Counted from the first letter of the stretch, positions 21,264 through 32,986 are shown. The stretch: 64,000 nt of DNA from Brachycybe producta (GCA_036925085.1 JAUPFP010000012.1:4897460-4961459), one strand, 5' to 3'. The notes: generated by a model from the letters alone, not told the origin. Translations and numbers: made by a program.

Positions 21264-21653
21264 TTCAAGTTTCATTATGTAATACCATAATTCTTATTGT
21301 GTCATGGCTGAAATTTGACGTGGTAAGTGGCATATAGTTTCTAATTTTTAAGCATTTTTGTGATAGCACTGTGGGATTTGTCATTTATAATTTAATTAAT
21401 GTAATTAATTATTTAATGTAATTTAAATATTGTGCATAATAATAGCTAGTGCAGCCACTATTTATCTGGATTCAGGTTTGTCAATTTCAGGATAATCATT
21501 CGATTCGATTTGATTCTCAAGAATCGATTTCTCAATTATTTTTGGCCATTTCTACTGCCAACATAAAACTTCAGTAAGAAAACCCAAAGACTGTACAAGC
21601 CAGAATGGTCCATTCGTCATTATATATTTTCTAATCAAGAAGTTTTGTTAAAG

Positions 21654-21743
21654 TCTAGAATTGTTTACTTGACAATGGGTGCATTCGGTTAAGAACTTAT
21701 TTCGTTTCCGAATGCGCACCAATTCAAGTAAACTATTCTAGCA
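21654..21743. repeat. Imperfect 35-bp-arm hairpin
   Basis: TCTAGAATTGTTTACTTGAC..GGTGCATTCGG (21654-21688) pairs with CCGAATGCGCACC..TCAAGTAAACTATTCTAG (21708-21743) with a few mismatches and a ~19-nt loop. A 90-bp solitary hairpin of this kind may be a tiny MITE or a small-RNA precursor. Confidence 0.8.
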
Positions 21744-22045
21744 TTTCATTATTTGTAAAGAAAACCAAAAAGTAGCACTCTGAAATAAGGCGTCAGTAAA
21801 GAAAACGATCATGTCCATGCTAGCTTCATCTACCATTCTGAAGAAACTGAGCATATAATATAATCCACATACTTGCATTCTGGAGAAGGTTAAATTGAGC
21901 ATGGCGAATGTTTGCACCATGGCCTCCTCTTATGAGAAATTTTGTCATTTTTTTCCTCAGATATGAGGTATGGCCTCGTATTTTACAAGCAAATAGAAAA
22001 ATGAAGTAATCCGGAAATCCTTTTCTTTTAAAGAATTATATCTAA

Positions 22046-22215
22046 GCCCTTATTTCTATTGGGATGAAAATTTCAACTTTTTGAAGATTTCAACTGGTGA
22101 AAAATAGAAGAAACGTGGCCCATTCACTATCATAGGCGGAGGCCACGTTTCTTCTATGTTTCACAAGTTGAAATCTTCCAAAAAGTTCAAATTTTCACTC
22201 CAGTGGAAACAAGGC
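22046..22215. mobile_element. Foldback element with ~75-bp arms
   Basis: Left arm GCCCTTATTTCTATTGGGAT..AGAAGAAACGTGGCC (22046-22120) and right arm GGCCACGTTTCTTCTATG..AACAAGGC (22141-22215) are near complements around a 20-nt loop. TAA precedes the left end and TAA follows one base after the right end, suggesting a TWA target. Non-coding. Confidence 0.85.
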
Positions 22216-23883
22216 ATAATAGAGCATAATCGCTGTTCTACTATACTGTAGATGCTTTAAGAAATTGCGAGTGTAATATTTAGTTTCCGATTGCACCTAA
22301 TGACAGATACTAGTCTGGCTATTGATTAGCTTCTAAACTAGACTTTTTGATTGAATTAATTATAAGTGTGGTTATTCTAAATAAAGTGTTTTAAATGGAT
22401 ATTTAAGTAATTTTAGGTCCAAACTTTTTTTTTTTTTCTTCAAAAAAAAAACATATTTTGGTTTAACTTTCAATTGTGTTTTAATTTTTTTGTTGTTGTT
22501 TGTCAACACACAAAAAAAATCCTTATGTACAGTAGTTTCTGGAAGATCATTTTCATTGATGTGGATTAATATTTTATGATGTACGCCGTTTAGTTTTATC
22601 ATTTTCGGTGACTAAACCTCTTTATTTTTATGACGGATATCCATTATCGATTTGTTACTTTTATTATCAGTTGTAGCTTTCAGTTCCACATTCACTAAGT
22701 TGTATACAATGTGTACACCTGCTGTGTTAGGCCCTACAATTTATTAAATGTTTCTCCTGAGTCTTTCTAGTATATTCTTCTACTCCATTTATACATTTTT
22801 ATTGTTATTATGTTTTATATTTTTCTAAGGCATTAGTGCCACATTCTATTCCCATTTTAGGATAACTTTTTTCTTTCTTCTCACTAATGTGCTGGTTGTT
22901 TTTTTGTTTTTATGTGAATGTAGATTAGGTTTTAGCGTAGATTTGTTCAAAGATAATAAATTAAAATAATTTTTAATTAATTCTTTATACTAATATTTAA
23001 TACCTTGCAATAGACAATATATTTTTTTAAAAATCAATTATTAAAGTTACTGCATTGACGTTACAAAGGATATTCTATGTTATATATGACTGTAATTGGT
23101 AAGTTTTTAATTTAGACTAATTGCTTTAACTGTAGAATTATAAGATACCAGGAGATTAATTTTTTGTGGCGTATAAAATTTATGTAAGCGGGGTTTTTTC
23201 ATTATCAATATTGAGAAAGATATTTAAAAAAACTAGACTTGGAGGTTAATTAATGATCCTATTAGCAGTTATAATGATTATTTTTAAAAATGAATTTGTG
23301 TGTAAAAGAGACTGTCACAAACTGAAGACTGTTACCCACCCACCTCCAACAATTCAATCTCAAACGATTGCATTTTAAAACGATAACGAAAAATGTCCGT
23401 GGAGGCTAGCTATTCTGAGATTACATCTAGAATACCGGGTGTGCCAGACCAAAGACAATTAACATCCTCTACCATCTCAGTTAATTAAACTAAGGGCAAC
23501 TAGTGGGACTAAATGTGGGGGGCCAAGCGTGCTCGAGTGGCCGGAATCATTTGAACAGAATTCTAGGGGCTCTGTGTACATAATGTTAATATGATTACTT
23601 AAATTACATTAATTTCAATGTCCTAATTGTTCAGAGAAGAATTTACATTCTGCCTTATGCCGGCTTAACGTTATAAACTCATCTTGAGACGCTATGATGT
23701 TCTATAGAGCAGTTGAAGCTCATTGTCTTGGAATAAGACTCTTGTGTAATTAGTTTATGAGGAAAAGGGGGCTACTTTTTTGTGGAATCGCACAAGTTAG
23801 GCCACACCAAACTTCAAACTCCATGTGTGCAAATATTTTTTTTTAATTATCTGTATGTTTTTTAAACCTTGCTGGCTTACTAA
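22216..23883. other. AT-rich spacer with one complex unique block
   Basis: 22216-23330 is AT-rich with no recognised element. 23330-23760 differs: mixed composition, no repeats or inverted ends, several TTAATTA/TAATTA homeodomain-like words. It has no open frame and could be a conserved regulatory block, but nothing in one sequence can show conservation. Confidence 0.3.
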
Positions 23884-24404
23884 TGTGACACCCTGTACAG
23901 TCATACATGTATGGCACCCCATTGAAAAGAATTCCTACAGGATGGCACTTTTTGAAGCACAAATGTCTTTAGATTTGGGTGGCCCGAATTTAGAATTAGT
24001 TTTGGGGGGAACCACGATAAACCATGAGAATTTTGGGGGAAAAAAAGTCTCAAAAATACCTTTCTAAATAAGGTAACAATTTAGGCACATGGTCAGTTAT
24101 TGGTCTATCTGACTTGTCACTGAGCCCGGAAGTGACAGAAAAAAGTGGCGTGCCATGTATGTTTGACAACAGAATGTTTCTGTATTTCCAAGAGTGAACT
24201 TGGGAGTTCAGAGTTTCAATTTTTAAAATTGAAAGAAAAAATCAAACTCAAATCGAGTTTGAGTATTTATTTCCACAACGAAAATAACAACTGGAAAAGA
24301 AGTTTTAGGCCAGAAGTTTCATTACCAATAAATGCCCTCAGAAACCTTCTGAGTCCCTCTGTTGGCCCTCCGGGACAAAGTTGAAGCGAAGGCTGGATAT
24401 ATTA
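23884..24404 (+). mobile_element. Solo LTR, family 3, plus-strand copy
   Basis: It starts TGTGACACCCTGTACAGTCA. CTAA flanks both sides (23880-23883 and 24405-24408), a 4-bp target duplication; the 3' terminus reads ATTA instead of TACA. Blocks are shared with the minus-strand copy at 15850-16414. The two long frames at 23825-24067 and 24145-24384 lie inside it, change frame across the homologous copy, and are not genes. Confidence 0.75.
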
Positions 24405-24840
24405 CTAAATTTAAAAAGCAAGTTTAAAAGGCATGTTCATATTACTTAACAATGTGTTGCAAAGTTTAATATTATATCACACAATCACACTTAAAACACA
24501 TTTGTGTGTGGCAACCAACAAAAACGACCACCTTCAAGGTTTTAGTCTTGTTTGGTTCCTATATTGCGCATCATTGTACTACATCACCTTCAAGATAGAT
24601 TCGTATTACTCTACAAATTGTAGCTCAAAATTGCACAATATTTAGTGTGCAACTTAAATGTTTACACTAATTTGAACTCAACAATTTTGTGGGTCTTTCA
24701 TTATGTTGAAGAAATTCAGCACTAATTTGCATTTATTCTATGGGCATCAACAGCACATCATTCTAGCAAGACCTCAATTTTAAAGATTGTCTTTTTATTG
24801 TTCTGTTCTCTACAACACACACACACACACACAAACACAC
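24405..24840. other. Spacer with AC microsatellite
   Basis: A (CA)n run lies at 24813-24842. Weak word sharing (ACTCAACAAATTGTA-like) with 17470 and 38890 suggests an old dispersed repeat that I could not delimit. Confidence 0.4.
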
Positions 24841-25131
24841 ATCGCACCTCGGCCCTAAGAGTGGCACAACTCAAAAAACCATTTTTTTTTTGGTTAAAAT
24901 GAGTTTAAAGCTAGTTAAGAAAAAAATCATGGCTTACTTTGCTGAACTTTTCAAGTGCAATAACCGTTTTAACTATTAACAATGTCGGTTTATTTTGCTT
25001 CCCTACAATAGAATGAGATAGAAAAAAATGCAACTTTAAACCAAAGAGTTTAATAAACTCTTTGTTTAAACTCATTTTCTCCAAAAAAGTGGTTTTTTGA
25101 GTTGTGCCACTCTTCTTTCCCGAGGTGCGAT
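24841..25131. mobile_element. MITE with ATCGCACCTCGG ends
   Basis: About 54 bp at each end pair: ATCGCACCTCGGCCCTAAGA then GTGGCACAACTCAAAAAACC on the left, and the complement on the right ending CCCGAGGTGCGAT. A smaller inverted pair (AGAGTTTAATAAACTCT) lies inside. 291 bp, non-coding. Confidence 0.9.
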
Positions 25132-26589
25132 ATGCTTGTATGTTGCAATTGGTGTTGTGTTGCGTTGCACTACACTTTGCAACATGTTGTTGAATAATGT
25201 GAACTCATCATAAACGTTGAAAGTTGAAAGCAATGTTACAAGGACTGGCTGTCTGGCCATTAATGTATATCTACTTTACATTTCATGAAATTATGCAATT
25301 TTTTAAAATAAACTTTAAATGAATCATAATCAAACTCAAAAAACATATATGAAAATGAACAAAAAAAGTGTGAGTGACAGTTTATTTTGTTCCTGAACTT
25401 TTAATTTTGAAAAGTGTCACTGAACGTTTTTTGTTTTTGCTCGTATATATCTCATGTAAATGTTTCCATTCACTAATTTTTAATTGAATCTATTCATCGA
25501 ATGAATATGCAATTGTATTAGATCTGATTTGTGTTCTTGTATATATGTATGAGAATGGGCTAGACAATAAGGATTCTCTTTTTGGTTTATCCGGTTAAAA
25601 TATCTATTATTTATTTTTTTCTACACATAGACTAGACATGCTAGCAGCCCTAGATAGAGAATATAAATACCGTATGTTCCAGAACGACCACCCCGTCCAT
25701 CCTTTTAACAAAGTATAGTGCCTACTTAGGTACAAAGTATATTGTTTAAAATTAAATACCTAAAGCCCCCTTTACACCTACAATTATGTCTTAAATAAAT
25801 TTATAAATGAACTTAGAAATGCGAGAATGCATGTGTACAACGACGTGAATGTTAAATTATTTGTTCAAAGTTGCATTAATTTAGAAAATGTTCGCCAAAT
25901 TTTTGACGATTGTTGGCAAAATTTTTGGCGAATGTTCACCACATTTGTGACGAATGTTCGCCAAATTATAAACCATCTTAATCAAAAAAACTTATTTAAA
26001 TATTAATTTAAATATTAATTTATATAAAAAAAAACTTTTTATTTCATAAAGAATTACAAATTAAACCTAAGTTTATAAAATTTAATAACTTTTTAAGCTG
26101 CATTTATGATTTCTGAGATATTTAATATGAAATGATTTATCTACACCACTATTACTTTGATATAATAGAATGGAGGGCGTTGATACTGGAACATACTGTT
26201 TGGAAAAGAATAACAAAAAAAAAACTAGACTTTATTTCTAAGAGTTGTTGCAGTCTTTTTTGTACTTGTCTCTCTTTTCTTTAACAAGATTAAATCTCTT
26301 TTTTTTTTTAGGTATGGGGTAATATTTATAGTTTAGATAATGTTATTCTGAACAAAAGATGCTGTTTGAATGAAGATATGATGCTATACTTTTAAGGAAG
26401 ATGTATGGCTGTGTATGTGTTCAGTGTGTTTGTTATGTAATGCTTTTACTGTAGACATTTGCATGAATATTTCTAAGCTTTAGGGGCCTATAGAAGAATG
26501 CCTAAAGTGCAATAGATGTACATAGTTTTTGCATTTGGAGGTTATTTGTATAAAGATGCGTTGTCATATTTCTCTCTCTCTCTCTCAGT

Positions 26590-26632
<43 letters not shown>

Positions 26633-27400
26633 AGTCTCTCTCTCTCTCAGTCTCTCTCTCTCTCAGTCTCTCTCTCTCTCAGTCTCTCTCTCTCTCAGTA
26701 TAGTTCTCTTCTAACATGTTTGTAATTCATAATTTTGGCATACCCTATTGTTTAATGTGATGTATGTCCATATTTTGCTTCTGGAATTGTGGAAACCTTT
26801 AGACTCTTATTTATATGCATGTTTAAAGTCATATCAGAATAAATAAATATCTTGTATTTTATTGTTAGATTTGTTTGAACTATAAATATCAAGTGGCCAT
26901 TTGGCATACAAATACATTTTGCCCTTATTACTACAATGATGGTTTAGAGAAGAAGAAAGAGAAAAAAACAACAAATAAATAAGTTTTTTTTAAACAACAA
27001 ACCATCAATAAAACTCGGAAAATTTTACATTTTGAAAATGTTTTTTAAGAAGGAAAAAAAACCGTTGACGGCGTTGTGTAGAAACTAGAATAGTAATGTA
27101 ATCATGTTATTGTATCCGACGCAAAAAATAAAAACGTAAATAATTAATTATATATTGTCATATAAAGTTTATTTTCAACAATATCAGCATAAATCTGTGA
27201 TTAATTTATTAGAGTATTTTTTTTAAAAAATATATTCTCAATTTTGTGTTCAAAATATTGATTTTCAAATCCAAAATAACGAAACTTTGTTCCGTTGTTC
27301 GCTTCATTTGCATTATTTACAATGTCTGGTAAAACAAACACCTGCCTAAACTTTTAAATACTCTTTTTTTTATAAGAGTTGCTTGTGTTTTTACATTTAA
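25132..27400. other. AT-rich spacer with simple repeats
   Basis: No gene recognised. 25890-25975 has a degenerate repeat of GAATGTTCGCCAAATTTTTG in mixed orientation. A weaker tract-AG|GTATGG junction occurs at 26310-26316. The rest is AT-rich. Confidence 0.4.
26569..26699 (+). repeat. CT/CAGT microsatellite
   Basis: TCTC runs are punctuated by CAGTCTCTCTCTCTCT at regular ~18-bp spacing in the second half, so a higher-order unit has formed inside the dinucleotide array. Two serine/leucine frames are its translation. Confidence 0.95.
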
Positions 27401-27812
27401 ACTGGGTTTACACATGCAGTGATTTGGTGGCATTTAAGTGCTAGTAAATCTCACAACATATTATTTTTCAAGTGTAAGAAGGAGAAAGAACAGGTGGGGC
27501 GCCAAATTGAGCAAACGTCAAACTAAGTAACTACCAGATTTATGGCGTTTATTCAGTTTGGCGTTTGTTCAGTTTCTTGCGCTTCATCAGGTGGTCTACA
27601 AAAATAACATACTAAACTGGCGCGCATGAACAAGTTCACTTGCATACGACTTATCACTGGCGCATGGAAAGTTAGAGAAAGCTACAGAATGTTGTGATTT
27701 GTGCACACACTGATAAAACTTGGACTCCAGTGAAGTTTTACTTATGCATTTTATTTTTACTGAAGCGGCAGTAACTAGTGGCGCCAACCAATCATTGTAT
27801 GTGTAAACCCAG
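27401..27812. mobile_element. MITE with (AG)CTGGGTTTACACAT ends
   Basis: Left ACTGGGTTTACACATGCAGT and right complement of AGCTGGGTTTACACATACAA are inverted. A TAA precedes the left end. The interior has CAGTG/CACTG and GGCGTTTGTTCAGTTT words but no transposase. About 412 bp. The minus-strand frame at 27596-27850 runs across its right end and is not supported. Confidence 0.75.
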
Positions 27813-28211
27813 CTTTGTGGCAAACAAATCTGATATGTTAAAAAAATCATCTTTTAAAACATTGTCGTCAATAAATTTGCAACTTAAAAGAATAGATAAA
27901 TTAAAAAGTTTAGACTTCTTTGTAATTATTTTAGTGCTCTATTGAATTTGCTAAATTGTTTTGATAAATTACTTCGCACTGAACAAGTGAAACAAATTAT
28001 AACTAAAAGGTTATCAAACAAACACCTCTAATGGAAAACAAACTAGTAAATGGGTTTTGTGCAATTAGCAATTAGTTTATGTTTGTTTGGTTGTATTTTT
28101 GACATAAAAAAATGGCATTTAACTTGTACAATACACTTTTTACTTTTGTATTCCACTTTATAATAGCAATTTGTTAGAAAAAGTTAATTGTAAGGATTTG
28201 TTCGAGTGAAA

Positions 28212-28770
28212 TGTCACACTCTGTATGTAGCTTCCCTTCAATTCCATAGCCTTGGAGTTCCTATACCCCAAGTGCCACATTTCCGTCCCCTTCGTCACCC
28301 TTTAAGACTCCAAAGTATCAAGTCACATACTGGTTCTGGTATCGGTGAATGGATACCCGTTGAGGCATGGTCCCTTTGGCATGGGTGCACCTGTGTAGGT
28401 GCTCACAGGCCTTAGTTATCAAGGTCCATGACTCAATAAAATTCTGGGTCCATTCCTTGATATTGAAACGATGAAATAACTCATTCAGTGGTCCGGTGGC
28501 TAAGCAATGCCACACTTGTAACTTCTCTGTTTAATGTGATATTCAATGATTGTGTACATTAAATACATAACTCGAGAATCTGCATTCGCTCGCCTGTCTT
28601 CATTTATTCTCTTACAGCCAACTGCGTCCAAAGGAAATACCAAAGGGAACGAACCCAGCACTATTAGGAATCAAGTCTAAATCATACTTGCTCTTGGCAT
28701 AAGGCGGTATCCGCCCCAAAATAAGAGGATTCAAACTTGAGTCCCGTAACAGGTGTGCTACACTGTTATA
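28212..28770 (+). mobile_element. Solo LTR, family 2, copy b
   Basis: It starts TGTCACACTCTGTATGTAGC and ends TACACTGTTATA, with a perfect 4-bp duplication GAAA (28208-28211, 28771-28774). It aligns end to end with copy a at 11286. The GGTGCACCTGTGTAGGTGC stretch precedes AGTTATCAAGGTCCATG, the decayed TATA segment. 559 bp. No internal region adjoins it. Confidence 0.9.
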
Positions 28771-29432
28771 GAAAGGTTATGTGAACCTGCCTGTATTTTT
28801 CTGTCATGCGCACAACAAATTTGTTAAAGCTGCAATCACTGACTACATATTTACTTCAAAGTTCACTGGTATACATGCTTCACCATAAAATGAAGCTTGT
28901 GACGTCTTAGTGGTTGACAGAAAAAAATTACGAGTGTAGGCTTGTGTCATTTTGTTTGCTAAAAAGGGTAATTAAAAAAATGCAAGAACCCTTTGTTTAA
29001 GATGACTGAATAGATATTTATTTTACTTTCATTCCTCAAAATTGTGCGCCTGTGTGGCTATTATGTTCTATACGAGGTCTCTTCTCCCCACCTGCAGTTT
29101 TGAGAAATTTTATATTATTCAAGGGAATGCTTTGCGTGATAAACATTATGTAACAGTGTTCAGCCCCTGTCATGGGACTTTGGTCAAAACTCTTTTTTAT
29201 TTTGTGCAGAACAGTCTTAGATAACAAGAGTATGTTGTATTTTTAGACCTGATCCAACTTGGTGTTGAAGGACCGTTCTCCCAGATTCGGTTGACTTGCA
29301 CTTGCTGTGGAGAAGAAATAACATGCAGGCGAGACGAATGATCAGTTGAATGAAATTATCTATTTAATGAATATCAACTGGTTATGCGTTAAATAGTGTA
29401 AGAATAAAATGAAGATGGCGTTGCTGCTTTAC

Positions 29433-29581
29433 CCAGGGCCGGATTAAGGCTTGGGTGGAGTGGACAAATGCCAGAGGCATATTGAAAAAGGGGCCATAAG
29501 GGGGTTCGTAAACTCTAAACATTTATCAAGGGCATAGTTTCTTTTTTGCTCAGGGGCACATGTATACCTTAATACGGCTCT
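29433..29581. mobile_element. Small hAT-like MITE with CAGGGCCGGATTAAGG ends
   Basis: Left CAGGGCCGGATTAAGGC and right complement of AGAGCCGTATTAAGGTATA form the TIR, a common hAT terminus. GGCGTTGC occurs on both sides (29417-29424 and 29582-29589), an exact 8-mer as for a hAT duplication, but nine bases separate the left one from the TIR, so the left boundary is uncertain. Confidence 0.65.
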
Positions 29582-29636
29582 GGCGTTGCCAATGGGATAA
29601 TTTAGTGTGAGTAGCATCAGTTTAGTAAATCAGTAA

Positions 29637-29694
29637 ATGGACCACGAGTTAATTGAGGCATGGGCTTTTGTACCTTGGGCTTGTGTACACCTGC

Positions 29695-29695
<1 letters not shown>
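29637..29695 (-). mobile_element. LTR promoter fragment
   Basis: On the minus strand GGTGTACACAAGCCCAAGGT then ACAAAAGCCCATGCCTCAAT matches the promoter core of LTR families 1 and 2 (GGTGTACACAGGTCCAAGGT, then ATAAAAGGACCATG). It is cut at its U3 side by the (AT)n run. The plus-strand frame starting at 29637 is not a gene. Confidence 0.6.

Positions 29696-29767
<72 letters not shown>
29696..29767 (+). repeat. (AT)n microsatellite
   Basis: Near-perfect AT run of about 70 bp. Confidence 0.95.
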
Positions 29768-29773
<6 letters not shown>

Positions 29774-30389
29774 CACACGAAGCATTAATTGTAACGATTT
29801 TAAGTTATTAAATTATAATTACAGTAAAGCCTTTTGTAAGTGCCGCCAAAAATTGCAGAGTATACAAATGATAGAGAAAAATGAACTATAGAACTCTAGT
29901 TATTCTGCATTTTAGATCCTTTGCTAGTAAAATGAATCATTTACAAAGGACTTTCTTTGTATTTTCTTTAAAAATAAATTTTTCATCGCAATTTTAAATT
30001 GTTAATTTGTTTTTGACTTGAAGTTAGGCCAAAATGTAAACGAAATCTAATGCAATCAAAAACTGATAACTCGCACTTAAACTACCATGAAAGGTTTATT
30101 TTTAGTATAAAATATCGAAAAGTGAGTAACGTACTACTGTATCTTATTTTATAAAGTACTTTTCTAGTGATGTTTTGAAATAATTTCTGGCGAGTTGAAA
30201 ACTTATACAGTTTCTGAACTGAGTTGAACCAACAGTGTATCTGCAATGCAACAGGAACTACACTGGGAATCATAAGCAGCCAGACGAAACGAGCAAAGCC
30301 TTGATTTTTTTGAACGGTTGCTGACTGATGATAACATTGCCCTGCTTAATGGCTTATTAGCTAGAAATCCCCGTGAAGATAAACAAGGG

Positions 30390-30740
30390 TGCAACACCCT
30401 GTATTTTGGCTTTCCTGTATTACCATAGCCTTGTGGTCCCTCGTACCCCAAGTGTTGCATTTCCGCCCCTTTCGTCACCCTCTAAGACCCCAAAGTATAA
30501 AAGTCACTTCCTTGTTCCCATATTAGCAGATGGATATTCATCGATGCACGGTCCCATGGACATGGGTGCACCTGTGTAAGCACACACAGGCCCTAGGTAT
30601 AAAGGTCCGTGTCTCAATTGATTCGGGGTTCATTAAGAATCAAGCCTAAGTCACTTACAATCTCAGCGTAAGGCGGTATCCGCCCCAAACTAATAGGATC
30701 TAGACTTGAGTCCCGTAACAGGTCTCTCTACACTGTTACA
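30390..30740 (+). mobile_element. Solo LTR, family 2, copy c, internally deleted
   Basis: It starts TGCAACACCCTGTATTTTGG and ends CTACACTGTTACA, with a perfect 4-bp duplication AGGG (30386-30389, 30741-30744). Relative to copies a and b it lacks ~190 bp after the transcription-start region. It has the best-preserved promoter: GGTGCACCTGTGTAAGCACA then GGTATAAAGGTCCGTG. Confidence 0.9.
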
Positions 30741-30824
30741 AGGGCATTCAAAGATCCTCAAAAAATTATTGGCTAGAACTGCTGCATATTTTTGATTTTT
30801 TTTCTCTTGAAATATTATATAATC

Positions 30825-31225
30825 TGTAACACCCAGCAACCCCTGTTCCCACCAAAACTATAACCTGGGGGTAAACAACTCCTGGTTGTCCCTCTCTCCT
30901 CTCTGACTCACACTTCTGACGTACATCGAAGTAGCGGAGTGATACACATAGGACCATGGTCGCTTGGACCTGGTTACACCTCGTAGGTGTACACAGGTCC
31001 AAGGTATAAAAGGACCATGTTCCTCTTTGTCCTTGTCCTTGTCTTTTGCTCAACTTTGTTGTATTAGTAGATTCTTATCCATACCACATCATGGGCATGA
31101 GGATGCACCTTTAATATCAATAGTTCATCTTTGTATTCTTGATGTTTCCTTACAAAGATGAATAAAAGTGTTACAATGAGAAACTGCATTGTCTTTATGT
31201 TCAGTAACTAACCACTTCTCTACAG
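30825..31225 (+). mobile_element. LTR, family 1, copy a
   Basis: It starts TGTAACACCCAGCAACCCCT. A TGGACCTG..AGGTGTACACAGGTCCA palindrome (about 30967-31004) sits directly before AAGGTATAAAAGG, followed by TCCTTGTCCTTGTC and a poly(A) signal AATAAAA near 31162. Homology to copies b and c continues past this into 31226-31455. The flanking 4-mer AATC was not found downstream in a valid position, so the 3' end is open. Confidence 0.75.
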
Positions 31226-31455
31226 AGGCCGGAGACACCATAAGGCAGGAGACATACGATCCTGATGCGGCTACAACATCTTCTATCGGTAATTACATTC
31301 AGGGAGAAGATGTATATCAGCGTCGACAGAGAGCAGGATGGCCACCATCCTTCTGCATCGATTTCACCCCCATGCAGGAGGATGATCGTAATCCGACTCC
31401 ATCCAGCTACTTCTGTGACTCGGATCTTCCTCGTGCGGGCACCGCGCGATTATAG
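31226..31455 (+). pseudogene. Coding-like frame downstream of LTR family 1
   Basis: After a good acceptor (ACCACTTCTCTACAG) the frame reads AGDTIRQETYDPDAATTSSI, GNYIQGEDVYQRRQRAGWPP, SFCIDFTPMQEDDRNPTPSS, then YFCDSDLPRAGTARL and a stop. Codon use is balanced and GC-richer than the surroundings, which would fit a terminal exon. Against this, the nucleotide sequence aligns with the post-poly(A) part of LTR copies at 18822 and 54800 (GGCACCATA..GGAGG, TTCATCCTCTTCAGG, CATCCAGCTACT), where the frame is broken. I read it as U5 or leader sequence of the retroelement. Protein not recognised. Confidence 0.4.
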
Positions 31456-32666
31456 GAAGAAACGAGTCGCAGAAAGCACCATCTACAAGTTGGTAAAATT
31501 ATAGTGTCAATGCCAAAAGCTCTCAAAACTATGGAATTCTCTTTCAGTCAAGTCCTTTGTTAGGACGATTTCAATTTAACAATGGATGCCTTACTGTGTC
31601 TAAATGACAATTATTTGTGATTGCGATTTTTGATTGAACTGCTTCGAGGTTTTTTTTTAAATTTGCTAAAATTTGTAACACATAGCAGTTTAGTATTTTC
31701 CATGTAGCATATAACGTTAGTTTGGCTTTTATTTAGTTTAGCTCATTTTCACATGTAATTTTTTTCTTCTTATTGCTGGGTTGAAATTAATCTTCTTCCC
31801 TCGTTTATATTTTCTATTATTTTTGTTATGCCTCATTTAATCATTACTTGTAATAGACGGGCTGTTATGTAAGCAGGTCCGACATGCTTATGAGTTTAGT
31901 GTTTTTGGGTGTTTTCTTTCTCATGACATTATTTTAAATGTGGTTGATGAGTAAGGAGGTTCATGTCATAAGTAAGACAAAGTAGATAACGTTAAACTAT
32001 GTGTGATTAATGTTGCTAATATCCTGCCATCATTAAGATCTATTAATTATGTTTAAAATCCATGTAATCTTAATGTGTGTTTTATTCTCAAAAACGCAAT
32101 CAGTCTTGAAAAAAATGATGAGATATTTCTTTTATTATGCTTAGACATAATCAGCTTTCAATTGATATTCAATTTGTTAACAATCCTTTTTTTTCTCTGC
32201 TACTGAAAGATTTTACAAAGCCTAGATCCCACATGCGTAAAAAAGCAGGAAATAGAAATGTTTACTGTACATTTACTGCGATCGTTCGTGTTCAAAAGTT
32301 CGCACACGTTACAGTCTGAAGGTAAGGGAAATACTATGATGAGGGCCATAAAAATGATGAGGTTAAAGGACGAGTTTTTAGTGGTCGCTAACACGTGATT
32401 CAACACGGCACGAGGAATTAAGTTGAGCTTTTCGTATACTTATTTTTATTTTATAAATAACACAGCCCACCCAAAAAAAAATTTGTATCTGGTGCTTTGA
32501 AAATTAGCCATATTTTGGGGTATTTTTCTTGCCAAAATTACAAAACTGGCATCAGTTTAGCCATATCTCTAGTTTGAAAGATAAGGAAACCCACCATAGA
32601 TGGCTGATGTGTGCTAGTTGCAGTACTTCTACAACAATTATATTATTATATATATAATATCCCAGG
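31456..32666. other. AT-rich spacer
   Basis: No gene or bounded element recognised; a short (AT)n lies just before the Helitron at 32667. Confidence 0.4.
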
Positions 32667-32963
32667 TCTGTGTGTGTGTGTGTGGAGTAACATCGGAATT
32701 TATATAAATTTGAATAAATGAAGAAATGAACGGCTTTTTTTCTCAAGGTCAACCATATGTTGCAACCTTCCCATCCAAGAACCCCATGATATTAAATTGG
32801 AGAGGAGAAAAGGTTGGAAAGTGTAGAGGGGGGGAGAGAGAGAGAGAGAGAAACGTGGAGGGAGGAAAAAATAAAGGAGTAAAAAAAGGAACAAACGACG
32901 CGCTTGTGCACAGTTGCCTATGAATTTTTGCTCCCGTCGTTTATGACGGGTTACCCCACTAGT
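32667..32963 (+). mobile_element. Helitron-like non-autonomous element, copy 2
   Basis: Starts TCTGTGTGTGTGTG and ends with the hairpin CCCGTC-GTTTAT-GACGGG (32933-32950), TTACCCCA and CTAGT. Helitrons start TC and end CTRRT without TIRs or target duplication. Shared body: CATCCAAGAACCCCATGATA, GGAGAGG..GGTTGGAAAGTGTAGA, then a GA-rich stretch and GGAACAAACGACGCGC. It lacks most of the family P MITE found in copies 3 and 4, keeping only CACAGTTGCCTATGAA. Confidence 0.75.
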
Positions 32964-32986
32964 ATATATATATATATTAAGCCAGG

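Noticed and set aside
26310..26316. Third recursive splice site (tract-AG|GTATGG)
   Set aside because: The donor half is weak; kept only as a note.
29696..29767. (AT)n as a functional signal
   Set aside because: Ordinary dinucleotide expansion adjoining an LTR fragment.
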